Assembly (NCBI RefSeq): GCF_011761945.1
Contig: NZ_JAASQV010000002.1
Coordinates: 310,001-374,000, forward strand
DNA: 64,000 nt
DNA from: Sphingomonas leidyi
GTDB taxonomy: Bacteria; Pseudomonadota; Alphaproteobacteria; Sphingomonadales; Sphingomonadaceae
Reading direction: 5' to 3'
Shown: piece after piece, positions 1-8,911 of the stretch
Numbering within the stretch: the first letter of the stretch is position 1
Layout: each line of letters opens with the position of its first letter
Program-made: the position numbers and the translations under genes
The notes under the pieces: model-generated
Databases searched by the model: none
What the model was told of the DNA's origin: nothing
The model's input: only the letters and a program-made list of their open reading frames with translations

Positions 1-64
1 ACGCATCGCAGCCGGCGAGCAGGGTCGCCCCACCGGTGACGATCAGGCCGCGCCGGGTGATCAT
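1..64 (-). CDS. N-terminus of a putative Tat/lipoprotein oxidoreductase (partial)
   Basis: Only the first 21 residues are inside the window. They contain a twin arginine at residues 4-5, a hydrophobic run and an LAGC lipobox, so the product is probably exported by Tat and lipid-anchored. The ATG overlaps the TGA of the upstream cytochrome b gene (ATGA), which implies translational coupling. In sphingomonads this cytochrome is commonly paired with a sulfite-oxidase-like molybdopterin oxidoreductase. That identity is inferred from context, because no catalytic domain is visible. Confidence 0.55.
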   Translation of the reverse strand, partial: MITRRGLIVTGGATLLAGCDA

Positions 65-750
65 TCCCCCGGCTCCGCTTCGGGCGATCGCCACCAGCCG
101 GTGATCATCGAGCGCACTTCGTTCACCGGGCCGGCCAGGATCACCAGGGTCAGGTGCACCACGACGAAGCCGGTCAGCAGCGCCATCGCGATGAAATGGA
201 GCGAGCGCGCCGATTGCCGCCCGCCGAACAGGTCCGCCAGCCAGGGCCACATGCCCGGCGCCAGCGCCAGGCCGGTGAAGATCAGCAGCGGCAGCAGCAC
301 GAACAGGACCAGGGCATAGCTCGCCTTCTGGAAGAGATTGTACGCGCGCGGGTCCTCCGGATCGTGGAAGCGCATCTCCCAATGCGCCCGGAGGTCCCCG
401 GCGAGGTGCGCGGCGCTGAGCTCGTCGCGGCGGAAGCGCAGGTCGCGCTGGAGGTGCCGGTTGGCCAGGCTCCAGAGCAGGTAGATCAGCAGCGAGAAGG
501 CCAGCACCAGCGCGAAGAACAGATGCCAGTGCCGGGCGCCGGCCAGGTCGTAGGTGGACGGCAGGGTCAGCCAGCCCGGCCAGCGCGGCAGGCTGAGCCA
601 GGCATGGTCGAAATTCGCGCCGTAATTGCCCCAGTAGAGCCGCGGATGCGCATTGAAGATCATCAGCCCGCTCGGAATCATCACCAGCACGGCGAGCGCA
701 TTGACCCAATGCCAGATGCGCGTGATCAGCCGGTGGCGATAGACCTGCAT
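61..750 (-). CDS. Cytochrome b561/b6-type membrane subunit
   Basis: The 229-residue protein has four predicted membrane helices (about residues 10-35, 72-95, 145-168 and 185-208). Histidines that suit two b-type hemes lie in RIWHW (H14), RHWHLF (H73/H75), SLHF and VVHL. The family passes electrons between the quinone pool and a periplasmic oxidoreductase. The stop overlaps the start of a putative exported oxidoreductase, so the two probably form one enzyme complex. The natural substrate cannot be read from the sequence. The next gene upstream on the same strand is a sulfur-compound-type permease. Confidence 0.85.
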   Translation of the reverse strand: MQVYRHRLITRIWHWVNALAVLVMIPSGLMIFNAHPRLYWGNYGANFDHAWLSLPRWPGWLTLPSTYDLAGARHWHLFFALVLAFSLLIYLLWSLANRHLQRDLRFRRDELSAAHLAGDLRAHWEMRFHDPEDPRAYNLFQKASYALVLFVLLPLLIFTGLALAPGMWPWLADLFGGRQSARSLHFIAMALLTGFVVVHLTLVILAGPVNEVRSMITGWWRSPEAEPGE

Positions 751-767
751 GGCCCTATCCTAGCCGA

Positions 768-1526
768 TCATCCATAGGCGCGCACGAAGAAGACGAGGGT
801 AGTGCCGCCGGTGACGAGCAGGGTCCAGGCGCGCACCATCCGGTGCGAGAGCCGCTTGCCGATCCGGGCGCCCAGCCAGCCGCCCAGGATCCCGCCGGCG
901 AGCATCGGCAGGCAGGCCCACCAGCGCACCATGCCGATCGCGATGAACACCAGCGCCGCCGCGAAATTGGCGACCGCGAGCATCAGCGTGCGGATCGAGA
1001 AGAGCGAGCGCGGGTCGGCACCGGCGAGCAGGCCATAGACCGCGGTGGTGATCAGCCCCACCCCGCCGCCGAAATAGCCGCCATAGATGCCGAGCAGACT
1101 CTGCGCGGCGACGAGCGTGCGCCGCCCGATGGTCACCCGCGCATGCAGCCAGTCCGAGGCGCGGCGGCCGAACGCCATCACCACGAAGGCGAAGAGCAGC
1201 AGCCAGGGGATGATCATGTCGAATGCCCGGGTCGGGGTGAGCACGAGCAGCATGCTGCCGACCAGCCCGCCGGCAAAGGTGATCCCGGCAAGCGCCCGCA
1301 CCGACAGGCCGCCCACCGGCGCCAGTTCGTCGCGATACTCCCATGCGCTCGCGCCTGCGCCCGGCAGCAGGGCGACGTTGGACGTGGCATTGGCGATGTT
1401 CGAGGGCAGGCCGAGCGCGATCAGCGCCGGCAGCGTCGCGAAGGTGCCCCCGCCCGCCAGCGCATTCATCGCGCCCCCGAGCATGCCGGCGGCAGCGGGA
1501 AGGATCAGGGCGGCGGGATCGATCAC
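768..1526 (-). CDS. TSUP-family (TauE/SafE) membrane permease
   Basis: This is a roughly 250-residue hydrophobic protein with about eight helices and two glycine-rich repeats typical of the TSUP family (G-x-L-G-G-A-M-N-A-L-A-G-G-G near the N-terminus, and YGGYFGGGVG in the middle). TSUP proteins export or import sulfite, sulfoacetate and other small anions. I chose the GTG at 1526 because a purine-rich GGAAGGAAGGCGGA sits just before it and family members start at this hydrophobic segment. An in-frame ATG at 1595 would add 23 non-conserved residues. Its place next to a cytochrome b / oxidoreductase pair suggests sulfur-anion traffic, which is an inference. Confidence 0.8.
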   Translation of the reverse strand: MIDPAALILPAAAGMLGGAMNALAGGGTFATLPALIALGLPSNIANATSNVALLPGAGASAWEYRDELAPVGGLSVRALAGITFAGGLVGSMLLVLTPTRAFDMIIPWLLLFAFVVMAFGRRASDWLHARVTIGRRTLVAAQSLLGIYGGYFGGGVGLITTAVYGLLAGADPRSLFSIRTLMLAVANFAAALVFIAIGMVRWWACLPMLAGGILGGWLGARIGKRLSHRMVRAWTLLVTGGTTLVFFVRAYG

Positions 1527-1628
1527 TCCGCCTTCCTTCCGCGCCCGCCCCGCCTTGTCGAGGGCAATCTCGCGCGCGCCGGTCCGCGAGGGCAAGCTAC
1601 CGGAACGGCGCGACCGCGATACCGGGCC

Positions 1629-2876
1629 TTACCCCAGCGCCGCCAGCTTCTCCTCGGCCTCGCGGTCCATCTGGGCGCGGCTCTTCTTCTCGGCCGCCGT
1701 CTTGAGCTGGCCGCAGGCGGCGTCGATGTCGCGGCCGCGCGGCGTGCGCACCGGGGCCGAGATGCCCGCTTCGAACACGATGTTGCTGAACGCCCGGATC
1801 CGCTCCGGCGTCGAGCATTCGTACGGCGCGCCCGGCCAGGGGTTGAACGGGATCAGGTTCACCTTGGCGGGCAGCTTGTACTTCTTGAGCAGGCGGACCA
1901 GTTCGCGGGCATCGGCGTCGCTGTCGTTCTTGTCCTTCAGCATCACATATTCGAAGGTGATGCGCCGGGCATTGTTGGCGCCCGGATAGTCGGCACAGGC
2001 CTGGAGCAGCTCCTCGATCCCGTATTTGCGGTTCAGGGGCACGATCTCGTCGCGCACGTCCTTGGTGATCGCGTGGAGCGATACCGCAAGATTCACTCCG
2101 ATTTCCTCGCCCGCGCGCGCCATCATCGGCACCACGCCGCTGGTCGACAGGGTGATGCGGCGCTTGGAGAGCGCGAGCCCGTCGCCGTCCATCACGATCG
2201 CCAGCCCGTCGCGGACATTGTCGAAATTGTAGAGCGGCTCGCCCATGCCCATCATCACGATGTTGGTGAGCATGCGGCCCTCGGGCTGGCTCGGCCATTC
2301 GCCCAGCGCATCGCGGGCCAGCATCACCTGGCTGACGATCTCGCCCGCCGTAAGGTTGCGCACCAGCCGCATCGTGCCCGTGTGGCAGAAGCGGCAGTTG
2401 AGCGTGCAGCCCACCTGGCTCGATACGCAGAGCGTGCCGCGGTCCGCATCGGGGATGAAGACCATCTCATAGTCCTGGCCGTCCGCCGAGCGGAGCAGCC
2501 ATTTGCGCGTGCCGTCGGTCGAGACCTGCGCCTCCACTATCTCGGGGCGGCCGATCACGAAGCGCTCGGCGAGCCAGGGATGCTGGGCCTTGGCGATGTC
2601 GGTCATCGCCGCGAAGTCGGTCGCGCCGCGATTGTAGATCCAGTGCCAGATCTGCTTGGCGCGCAGCTTGGCCTGTTTCGGCTCCAGCCCGGCATCGGCG
2701 AGCACCGCGCGAAGCTGTTCGCGCGAAAGGCCGATCAGGTCGACGCGACCGTCCTCGCGCGCCACCGCGGGTCGGGGCACCGGCACGGGGTCGATGTGCC
2801 CGGGAATGGGCATAGGCTCGATGTGCCCGTGAACGGGCGTGGGCGCGGCCGAGACTGTCTGCATGGCCGCGCACAT
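1629..2876 (-). CDS. rlmN: 23S rRNA (A2503-C2)/tRNA (A37-C2) methyltransferase RlmN
   Basis: This radical-SAM enzyme methylates C2 of A2503 in 23S rRNA and of A37 in some tRNAs. The 4Fe-4S motif CTLNCRFC is present, followed by [16 protein letters not shown]. The C-terminal catalytic cysteine lies in APYECSTPE. Length (415 aa) suits the family plus an N-terminal extension. The extension holds a near-duplicated GHIxPxPxP element ([18 protein letters not shown]). A start at residue 5 (about 2864) is possible and I cannot separate the two. The gene stands alone between the TSUP gene and the epimerase, all on the minus strand. Confidence 0.95.
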   Translation of the reverse strand: MCAAMQTVSAAPTPVHGHIEPMPIPGHIDPVPVPRPAVAREDGRVDLIGLSREQLRAVLADAGLEPKQAKLRAKQIWHWIYNRGATDFAAMTDIAKAQHPWLAERFVIGRPEIVEAQVSTDGTRKWLLRSADGQDYEMVFIPDADRGTLCVSSQVGCTLNCRFCHTGTMRLVRNLTAGEIVSQVMLARDALGEWPSQPEGRMLTNIVMMGMGEPLYNFDNVRDGLAIVMDGDGLALSKRRITLSTSGVVPMMARAGEEIGVNLAVSLHAITKDVRDEIVPLNRKYGIEELLQACADYPGANNARRITFEYVMLKDKNDSDADARELVRLLKKYKLPAKVNLIPFNPWPGAPYECSTPERIRAFSNIVFEAGISAPVRTPRGRDIDAACGQLKTAAEKKSRAQMDREAEEKLAALG

Positions 2877-2892
2877 AGTCGATCTCGCGCGA

Positions 2893-3828
2893 TTATTCCA
2901 GTGACCCCAGCGCGTTGAGCGTGGCCCGCAGCGATTCGACCAGCCCGGTGTGCGGCTCCTCCCCCAGAAAGGCCACCAGCTCGCGATTGTCGAGACGCAC
3001 GGGATGGTTCCAGAAGGGGCGCATCTCGATCAGCTCGCGCAGGGTGGGATTGAACGGTGCGGCGAGCGGCAGCAGCGCCCAGGGCAGGCGGGCATGCTTC
3101 ACCTTGCCGCCCGCCGCCGCCGCGATCGCCGCGGGGAAGCTGCTGCCGTCCGGGTCCCAGTGACCGGCGAAATGGAAGCGGGCGAAGCGCGGCAGCTCCG
3201 CCTCGCGATCGAGCAGCCGGGCGAAGGCCTCGCCGACATCGGGCAGATAGGCCCAGGCATGCCCCACCCCGCGCCGCCCCGGATTGGTCACGCGCGTCAC
3301 CGGCTTGCCCGGGGCGATCATCCCTTGCGAGAGCCAGCTGTTGCCCGGCCGCGGCCCATAATAGTCGCCGGCGCGCAGGATCAGCGCGCGCACCCCCGAT
3401 TCGGCGATCCGCGCCTCCATCGCCTTGCGGATCGCGCCCTTGCGCGTGCCGGGCTCCTGCGGCGAATCGGGCCGGGCGACCGGGGTTCCGGCGGGGTCGT
3501 AATTGTAGATCGTGCCGGGCAGCGCGAGGCGGGCGTCATTGGCCCAGGCCGCCTCGATGCTGTTCTCCAGCATCGGCAGCACCCGCTTGTCCCATTCGCG
3601 ATACCCCGGCGGATTCACCGCATGGACCAGCGCCGCCGCACCCTCGGCCGCGGCCAGCACGTCGCTGCGCACCATCGCGTCGCCCTCGCGCCAGTCGATC
3701 CGGGGGTCCAGCCCGGGACGGAGCCGGCGGACCAGCCCGCGCACCTGCCAGCCCCTGGCGAGCAGCGCCCGCGCCGTCTCGCCGCCTACGCCGCCCGTCG
3801 CCCCGAGCACCAATGCGATCCTGTCCAT
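2893..3828 (-). CDS. NAD(P)-dependent epimerase / atypical SDR protein
   Basis: A Rossmann fingerprint [12 protein letters not shown] lies at residues 9-20. A Y-G-P motif (GDYYGPRPG) near residue 155 fits extended or atypical SDR (NmrA-like) enzymes. Length (311 aa) is normal. No substrate can be assigned. It is divergent from the LysR gene at 3922. That arrangement is common when the LysR protein controls the neighbouring gene, so the epimerase is the likely target. Confidence 0.8.
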   Translation of the reverse strand: MDRIALVLGATGGVGGETARALLARGWQVRGLVRRLRPGLDPRIDWREGDAMVRSDVLAAAEGAAALVHAVNPPGYREWDKRVLPMLENSIEAAWANDARLALPGTIYNYDPAGTPVARPDSPQEPGTRKGAIRKAMEARIAESGVRALILRAGDYYGPRPGNSWLSQGMIAPGKPVTRVTNPGRRGVGHAWAYLPDVGEAFARLLDREAELPRFARFHFAGHWDPDGSSFPAAIAAAAGGKVKHARLPWALLPLAAPFNPTLRELIEMRPFWNHPVRLDNRELVAFLGEEPHTGLVESLRATLNALGSLE

Positions 3829-3921
3829 TCCAGCCTCCGTTGCTATCGATGTTCACGGGGTTGGACCAATCGAGCCTATAAGAAAATTGTCGAACCTTTT
3901 CATATCGTGTATAGGAATTTT

Positions 3922-4800
3922 ATGAACCCCATCGACTGGGAGCAGCAGCGCGCCTTTCTGGCGGTGCTCGAGACCGGCAGCCTGTCGGGCGCGGCGCGGC
4001 GGCTCAACCTTGCGCAACCGACGGTCCGGACGCGGATCGAGGCGCTGGAGGCGGCGCTGGGCACGCCGCTGTTCACGCGTTCCCCCGGCGGCCTCACGCC
4101 CACGGAGAGGGGATCGGCGCTGCACGAGCATGCCCGCGCGATGGCGCTCGCTTCGGACGCGTTCGTCCGCACCGCCTCGGCGGCGCCGGACGAGATCGCC
4201 GGCACGGTGCGCGTCACCGCCAGCGAAGTGATCGCGGTGGAGGCGCTGCCGCCGGTCCTCACCGCCCTTGCCCGCCGATATCCGCGCCTGGTGATCGAGC
4301 TGAGCCCGAGCAACCGCAACGAGGACGTGCTGCGCCGCGAGGCCGATGTCGCCGTCCGGATGGCGCCGCCCCGCCAGGAAGCGCTGGTCGCGCGGCGGAT
4401 CGGCACGGTGCCGCTCGGCGTGCACGCGCATGCGGACTATCTTGCCGGCCGCCCGCATCCCGTCCACTTCGCCCATCTCGCCGGCCACCGGCTGATCGGG
4501 CCCCAGAGCGATTCGCCGACGCTGCGCGCGGTGCAGGCGGCGGGCTTCCCCGTGAAGCTCGGCGAACTGGGCTTCCGCAGCGACAGCGACCATGCCCAGC
4601 TCGCCGCCATCCGCGCGGGGCTGGGCATCGGCATCTGCCAGCTGCCGATCGGCACGCGCGACGGGCTGGTCAGGCTGCTGCCCGACTTCCGGCTCGACCT
4701 CGAGACCTGGGTGGTCTGCCACGAAGACCTGCGCGGCCTGGCCCGCGTGCGCACGGTGTTCGACGCGCTGGTTGCCGGGCTCCAGGCCTATCTCGGTTAG
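3922..4800 (+). CDS. LysR-family transcriptional regulator
   Basis: The 292-residue protein has a winged helix-turn-helix at residues 6-65 (ETGSLSGAARRLNLAQPTVRTRI region, then LGTPLFTRSPGGLTPTERG), followed by a periplasmic-binding-like effector domain. The ATG at 3922 was chosen because the HTH begins a few residues later. The 93-bp gap to the divergent epimerase gene is AT-rich and probably holds both promoters and the LysR box. The effector is unknown. Confidence 0.9.
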   Translation: MNPIDWEQQRAFLAVLETGSLSGAARRLNLAQPTVRTRIEALEAALGTPLFTRSPGGLTPTERGSALHEHARAMALASDAFVRTASAAPDEIAGTVRVTASEVIAVEALPPVLTALARRYPRLVIELSPSNRNEDVLRREADVAVRMAPPRQEALVARRIGTVPLGVHAHADYLAGRPHPVHFAHLAGHRLIGPQSDSPTLRAVQAAGFPVKLGELGFRSDSDHAQLAAIRAGLGIGICQLPIGTRDGLVRLLPDFRLDLETWVVCHEDLRGLARVRTVFDALVAGLQAYLG

Positions 4801-4903
4801 CCCCGGGAGAGCCACGACGCACCGCGTTCGGGTTGTCCTGTTGCATCCGCGCACCGCAGCGTTGCGTTCGAGGGGTGAGTTGGTTGCTTTTTGGAGTGCA
4901 GTA

Positions 4904-5305
4904 ATGAAGCTTATCGGAACGATCCTCGCCGGCGCGACGCTGGCCATCGCCCCGGCCGCGCTGGCCCAGACCGCGCCGCAGACCGCCGATCCGGCCGCCC
5001 CCGCGCAGACCGCGCCGGCACCAGCCGCGCCGCAGGCCGCCGGGCCGGTGACCGAGGCCGAAGTCGGCCAGTTCGCCACCGCGGCGCTCGAGATCGACAA
5101 GATCCGCAAGGACACCGCCACGCCCGAGGCCGACAAGGGCGCCAAGATGGCGGCCGCCGCCACCGCCGCCGGCCTGACTGCCGAGCGCTTCAACGCCATC
5201 GGCCAGGCCATGCAGACGGACACGGCGCTCAACAAGCGCATCCAGGCAGCGGCCAGCGCCAAGCTCGCCGCCTCGGGCGGCGCGCCGGCGGCGAAGCAGC
5301 CGTAG
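4904..5305 (+). CDS. Secreted DUF4168-like protein
   Basis: The 133-residue protein has a signal peptide (MKLIGTILAGATLAIAPAALAQ) ending in an AxA site, then an Ala/Pro/Thr/Gln-rich linker (residues 22-47). A helical domain follows, with VTEAEVGQFATAALEIDKI and LTAERFNAIGQAMQTD, the two conserved stretches of DUF4168. Function is unknown; the family is periplasmic. A strong terminator follows the gene, so it is probably transcribed alone. Confidence 0.7.
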   Translation: MKLIGTILAGATLAIAPAALAQTAPQTADPAAPAQTAPAPAAPQAAGPVTEAEVGQFATAALEIDKIRKDTATPEADKGAKMAAAATAAGLTAERFNAIGQAMQTDTALNKRIQAAASAKLAASGGAPAAKQP

Positions 5306-5330
5306 GGATTGGTCGTCAGGACAAGGACGG

Positions 5331-5359
5331 AAGGCCGGGGTTCCACGCCCCGGCCTTTT
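5331..5359 (+). terminator. Rho-independent terminator after the DUF4168 gene
   Basis: A 10-bp perfect stem (AAGGCCGGGG / CCCCGGCCTT) with a 7-nt loop runs into TTTT, 26 nt after the stop codon. Confidence 0.85.
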
Positions 5360-5390
5360 CATTCTTCACCGGCATCTCCGCGTTTTCCAA

Positions 5391-5428
5391 CGTTACCCCC
5401 GCCTGCGCTGGGATGACGGCGAGAAATG
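5391..5428. repeat. REP-like palindrome, degenerate copy
   Basis: The core CCCCCGCCTGCGCTGGGATGAC matches the better-preserved palindrome at 43926. Together they define a GTCATCCCCGC...GCGGGGATGAC family often seen between genes in sphingomonads. Confidence 0.55.
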
Positions 5429-5466
5429 GGAATGGCGGAAATGGTGTCCGAGACCCGGAGCCCGCT

Positions 5467-5928
5467 CTATCGCCCCGCGCAGCCCAGCGCGGCGGCGTCG
5501 ATCGCGGTCGCCGCACCCCGGAGGGCATAGCCGTCGGCGAAGGGGGCGCCGTTCGCGCCCATCGTCTCCACGCTCATGCTCCGTCCCGCGCGCATCGCCG
5601 CGACGATCGCGGCATCGGTGCGCGCATCCGGCGCCCAGGCATCCGCATCCCCCGCCTGCAGCTCGAAGCGCCGCTCGCCGATCGACAGCGTCACGCGCGC
5701 ATCGGGCGCGCGCGCGCGGCTCAATCTTATGTGCAGCTGGTTGCGCACCCCGTCGCGCGGCCAGGTCGCCACGCTGGCAAAGGGTTGCGCATTGGCATGC
5801 TTCTCCACCGGCCGGGCGATCGCGAAGCAGCGCAGCGGCGAGGGATCGCGGAACGCTCCCCAGCCATCGAACGTGCCAAGCGGCGCGCGCGCCTGAAGCA
5901 GCAGCAGCAGGAGCGCCAGCCCGCTCAT
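5467..5928 (-). CDS. Secreted protein, possibly invasion-associated-locus-B-like
   Basis: The 153-residue protein has a short hydrophobic leader (SGLALLLLLLQA). The mature part has the pattern RCFAIARPV, SVATWP and a C-terminal TAIDAAALGC, which recalls the IalB-like family of alphaproteobacteria. I do not recognise it with confidence. Its ATG overlaps the TGA of the phosphatase gene (ATGA), so the two are translated as a unit. Confidence 0.5.
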   Translation of the reverse strand: MSGLALLLLLLQARAPLGTFDGWGAFRDPSPLRCFAIARPVEKHANAQPFASVATWPRDGVRNQLHIRLSRARAPDARVTLSIGERRFELQAGDADAWAPDARTDAAIVAAMRAGRSMSVETMGANGAPFADGYALRGAATAIDAAALGCAGR

Positions 5929-6572
5929 GCCGGCGCCGCGCCGCGCCCGGTGCCGATGTGCACCACCGTCTCCACGCCATGCTCGATCCGCACGATCGAA
6001 CCCTGGGGCAGGTCGGGCGCCACCGGCGCGGCGAACCTTGGCTGCACCGGCAACCCGGTCATCACGCCGCGCAGGACGCGGCTCGACATGCCGTGCATGA
6101 TCACCAGCCGGTCGCCCGGATCATCGTCGGTGTCGGCGAGCCAGGACGAGACGCGCGCGGCGATGCCGTCATACCATTCGCCGCCCGGCGGCGGGCGCGT
6201 GTAGAGCCCATGTTCCAGATCGAGGAAGCCCGGCACCTCGGCCATCAGATCGGCATAATAGCGCCCGCTCCACTCGCCCATGCCGATCTCGACCAGCCGG
6301 TCGTCGCGGCGCGCCTGGTGCCAGTCGAGCTCAAGATGCTCGGCGATGACCGCCAGCGTCTGCAGCGCGCGCCCCGCGCTCGACGACCAGAGGGTGAGCT
6401 TCGGCCGGGGCCCCAGTATCTCGCGCAGCGCCGCGCCCATCGCATCCGCCTGGGCGAAGCCGGCCCGGGTCAGCGGGGTGTGCGGATGATCGCCCTGCAT
6501 GCGCCGGGCAAGGTTGAACACGGTCTCGCCGTGGCGGGCGATGAAATCGCGGCCTTTGCGCTGGTTCGTCAT
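5925..6572 (-). CDS. Histidine phosphatase (phosphoglycerate-mutase-like) family protein
   Basis: The phosphohistidine motif ARHGETVFN begins near residue 12 and the second catalytic histidine is in VIMHGMSSR. An acid residue in the GMGEWSG context completes the active site. The start at 6572 (MTNQRKG) puts the RHG motif at the usual distance; the open frame extends 46 codons further but that part is not family-like. Length (215 aa) is normal. The substrate is not known. Confidence 0.85.
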   Translation of the reverse strand: MTNQRKGRDFIARHGETVFNLARRMQGDHPHTPLTRAGFAQADAMGAALREILGPRPKLTLWSSSAGRALQTLAVIAEHLELDWHQARRDDRLVEIGMGEWSGRYYADLMAEVPGFLDLEHGLYTRPPPGGEWYDGIAARVSSWLADTDDDPGDRLVIMHGMSSRVLRGVMTGLPVQPRFAAPVAPDLPQGSIVRIEHGVETVVHIGTGRGAAPA

Positions 6573-6881
6573 CGGCCCCGCACAAGCATTGGCGGCAAGA
6601 GAAAGGCAAGTGCCCAATTTGCGCCCCCTTTCGTTCAGCGGGGAATCAGGTGCGCTATTCCAATAGGACACCAGCCCGCTCGCGGGCAGACGATAAGAGG
6701 GAGTGACCATTGCGGGGACATTGTCGCCGTTAAGGGCCAGGCGTGGCCGGCAATCGCAACTGTTGCGGATAAGCCACGCTTTTTTCTGTTTATCGGGGGT
6801 TCATGAAACGGCGTCCCTCGCGCCGGGTTGATCTCCCCGCCCGCACTGCGAAGCGCGGGTGTGTACCCAAGGAGTTCAGTT
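6573..6881. other. 309-bp intergenic region between divergent genes
   Basis: No gene is supported here. It should hold the promoters of the phosphatase operon (minus) and the outer-membrane barrel gene (plus). It also contains a terminator-like hairpin with no gene ahead of it (6741-6785). Confidence 0.6.
6741..6785 (+). terminator. Orphan terminator-like hairpin upstream of an OMP gene
   Basis: A 7-bp stem GCGTGGC / GCCACGC encloses an inner CGCAA-CTG-TTGCG hairpin and is followed by six T residues. No plus-strand gene ends here. It may end a small RNA or attenuate the transcript of the outer-membrane gene about 100 nt downstream. Confidence 0.45.
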
Positions 6882-7490
6882 ATGCGTACCAAGTTCATCG
6901 CCGCCGCCGCAGCGCTTCTCGCCGGCTCGGCCTTCGCCGCTCCCGCCTTCGCGCAGAGCACCGATTCGGGCTTTACCGGCCCGCGCGCCGAGGCCGTGGT
7001 CGGCTGGGATCACGTCAAGCCCTCGGGCAGTGGCGTCAAGGGCGCCGACGGCGTGCTCTATGGCGGCCAGATCGGCTATGACTTCCAGGCCGGCAACGCC
7101 GTGTTCGGCGTCGAAGGCGAAGCCACCGGCTCCACCGCCAAGCGCACCGACACCAGCGTGCTCGTCGCCGGCGACCGTGCGCGCATCAGCACCGGCCGCG
7201 ACCTCTATGTCGGCGCCCGCGTCGGCTTCACCGTGGGCGGCAATGCGCTGATCTATGCCAAGGGCGGCTACACCAACGCCAAGTTCGACAGCCGCTACGT
7301 GTCGGGCACGACCAACATCCGCACCTCGGACAATGCCGATGGCTGGCGCCTGGGCGCGGGCGCCGAGGTGAAGCTGAACGACAAGGTCTATCTGAAGGGC
7401 GAGTATCGCTACTCGAAGTACAATAACGACGACGCGGGCATCGATGCCAAGCGCCACCAGGTGCTCGCCGGCGTCGGCGTGCGCTTCTAA
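6882..7490 (+). CDS. Outer-membrane beta-barrel (opacity/OmpA-like porin) protein
   Basis: The 202-residue protein has a clear signal peptide (MRTKFIAAAAALLAGSAFAAPAFAQ) and alternating hydrophobic strands typical of an 8-stranded barrel. It ends in VLAGVGVRF, whose terminal phenylalanine is the BAM recognition signal. AAGGAG lies 7 nt before the ATG. This is an Opa/Omp25-type domain of unknown cargo. A strong terminator follows. Confidence 0.85.
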   Translation: MRTKFIAAAAALLAGSAFAAPAFAQSTDSGFTGPRAEAVVGWDHVKPSGSGVKGADGVLYGGQIGYDFQAGNAVFGVEGEATGSTAKRTDTSVLVAGDRARISTGRDLYVGARVGFTVGGNALIYAKGGYTNAKFDSRYVSGTTNIRTSDNADGWRLGAGAEVKLNDKVYLKGEYRYSKYNNDDAGIDAKRHQVLAGVGVRF

Positions 7491-7524
7491 TACCCTTAAC
7501 CGCGTATTTAAGGTGTGAACTATA

Positions 7525-7553
7525 GGGCCGGGGCGCTTGCTCCGGCCCTTTTT
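7525..7553 (+). terminator. Rho-independent terminator after the barrel gene
   Basis: A 10-bp stem with one G-T pair (GGGCCGGGGC / GCTCCGGCCC) precedes TTTTT. It lies 35 nt after the stop codon and 75 nt ahead of dnaN. Confidence 0.85.
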
Positions 7554-7627
7554 GCCGTTAAGGGTAAAGGTCGGAAAAGTCCCGGTACCGGGTTAGATTC
7601 GGGCGACACATGCCCCGGGGGTTCTTG

Positions 7628-8740
7628 ATGAAGGCGACGATCGAACGCGCAACTCTGTTGAGGGGCTTGAGCCACGTCCAGTCCGTGGTCGAGCGGCGCA
7701 ACACGATCCCCATCCTGTCCAACGTGCTGATCGAGGCACAGGGCAGCGGCGCGCTGCGCCTGATGGCAACCGACCTCGACCTGCAGATCGACGAGACGAT
7801 CGCAGCCGCGGTGGACCAGCCCGGCGCGATCACCGTGCCGGCGCACACTTTGTTCGACATCGTCCGCAAGCTGCCCGAGGGCGCGCAGGTGGAACTGTCC
7901 GCGGCCGAGGGGCGGATCACCGTCAATGCCGGCCGCGCGCGCTTCACCCTGTCGACGCTGCCGCGCGACGATTTCCCGATGATCGCCGAGGGCGAGCTGC
8001 CGACGGTGTTCGAGCTGCCGGCCGAGACGCTGAAGCAGATCATCGACAAGACGCGCTTCGCGATCTCGACCGAAGAGACGCGCTATTATCTCAACGGCAT
8101 CTATCTGCACGTCGTCGACGAAGCGACGCCGGTGCTGCGCGCCGCCGCGACCGACGGCCACCGCCTCGCCCGCGTCACCGTGGCGCGGCCGGACGGCGCC
8201 GATTCGATGCCGGGCGTGATCGTGCCGCGCAAATGCGTGGGCGAGCTGCGCAAGCTGCTCGACGAAGTGGACGGTTCGATCGGCGTGTCGCTCTCGGCAT
8301 CGAAGATCCGCTTCGACCTGGGCCAGGCGATCCTCACTTCGAAGCTGATCGACGGCACCTTCCCCGATTACACTCGCGTCATCCCGACCGCGAACGACAA
8401 GCTGCTCAAGCTCGATCCGAGGAGCTTCATGGAAGGCGTCGACCGCGTCTCGACCATCGCGACCGAGAAGACCCGCGCAGTGAAGATGGCGCTGGAGCGC
8501 GACAAGGTGATCCTGTCGGTCACCAGCCCCGAAAATGGCGCGGCGGCCGAGGAAGTGCCGGGCGACTATGCCGCCCAGGGCTTCGAGATCGGCTTCAACA
8601 GCCGCTACCTGATGGACATCCTCAACCAGATCGAAGGCGATTCGGTGGAAGTCCATCTGGCCGACGCCGCGGCGCCGACGCTGATCCGCGAGAACGACAA
8701 GTCGCCGGCGCTCTATGTGCTGATGCCGATGCGCGTCTGA
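7628..8740 (+). CDS. dnaN: DNA polymerase III beta subunit (sliding clamp)
   Basis: The 370-residue protein has the three-domain clamp pattern: MKATIERATLLRGLSHVQSV at the start, an internal RNTIPILSNVLIEA motif and the C-terminal LYVLMPMRV. It forms the ring that tethers polymerase III and other repair and replication enzymes to DNA. The start at 7628 fits the family; an upstream ATG at 7610 would add six residues. It lies apart from dnaA, with recF and gyrB a few kilobases downstream. Confidence 0.97.
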   Translation: MKATIERATLLRGLSHVQSVVERRNTIPILSNVLIEAQGSGALRLMATDLDLQIDETIAAAVDQPGAITVPAHTLFDIVRKLPEGAQVELSAAEGRITVNAGRARFTLSTLPRDDFPMIAEGELPTVFELPAETLKQIIDKTRFAISTEETRYYLNGIYLHVVDEATPVLRAAATDGHRLARVTVARPDGADSMPGVIVPRKCVGELRKLLDEVDGSIGVSLSASKIRFDLGQAILTSKLIDGTFPDYTRVIPTANDKLLKLDPRSFMEGVDRVSTIATEKTRAVKMALERDKVILSVTSPENGAAAEEVPGDYAAQGFEIGFNSRYLMDILNQIEGDSVEVHLADAAAPTLIRENDKSPALYVLMPMRV

Positions 8741-8763
8741 TCGCGCAGCGGACACAAGGCAGG

Positions 8764-8799
8764 AATGCCGGCGCGGAACCGCTCTGCGCCGGCATTTTC
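8764..8799 (+). terminator. Rho-independent terminator after dnaN
   Basis: A perfect 11-bp stem AATGCCGGCGC / GCGCCGGCATT with an 11-nt loop runs into TTCG, 23 nt after the dnaN stop. Confidence 0.75.
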
Positions 8800-8812
8800 G
8801 TATCGGGGGCGA

Positions 8813-8893
8813 CTGCTCCCCGGCGAGAGCCGGGGCCCTGTTGCAATGTCGTTCGAAAGGCTGATACGCCTAGCCAACTTCGCCGGGGAACAG
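8813..8893. repeat. REPIN-like inverted repeat pair
   Basis: CTGCTCCCCGGCGA at 8813-8826 and its near-perfect reverse complement at 8880-8893 (13 of 14 match) flank a short spacer. The left arm also forms a local CCCCGGC/GCCGGGG hairpin. This fits the two-REP units spread by RAYT transposases. Confidence 0.45.
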
Positions 8894-8911
8894 CATCCGG
8901 CGAACCCCGCG

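Noticed and set aside
843..2918. A 691-codon plus-strand open frame across the TSUP and rlmN genes
   Set aside because: It crosses two well-supported genes and the translation has no recognisable domain.
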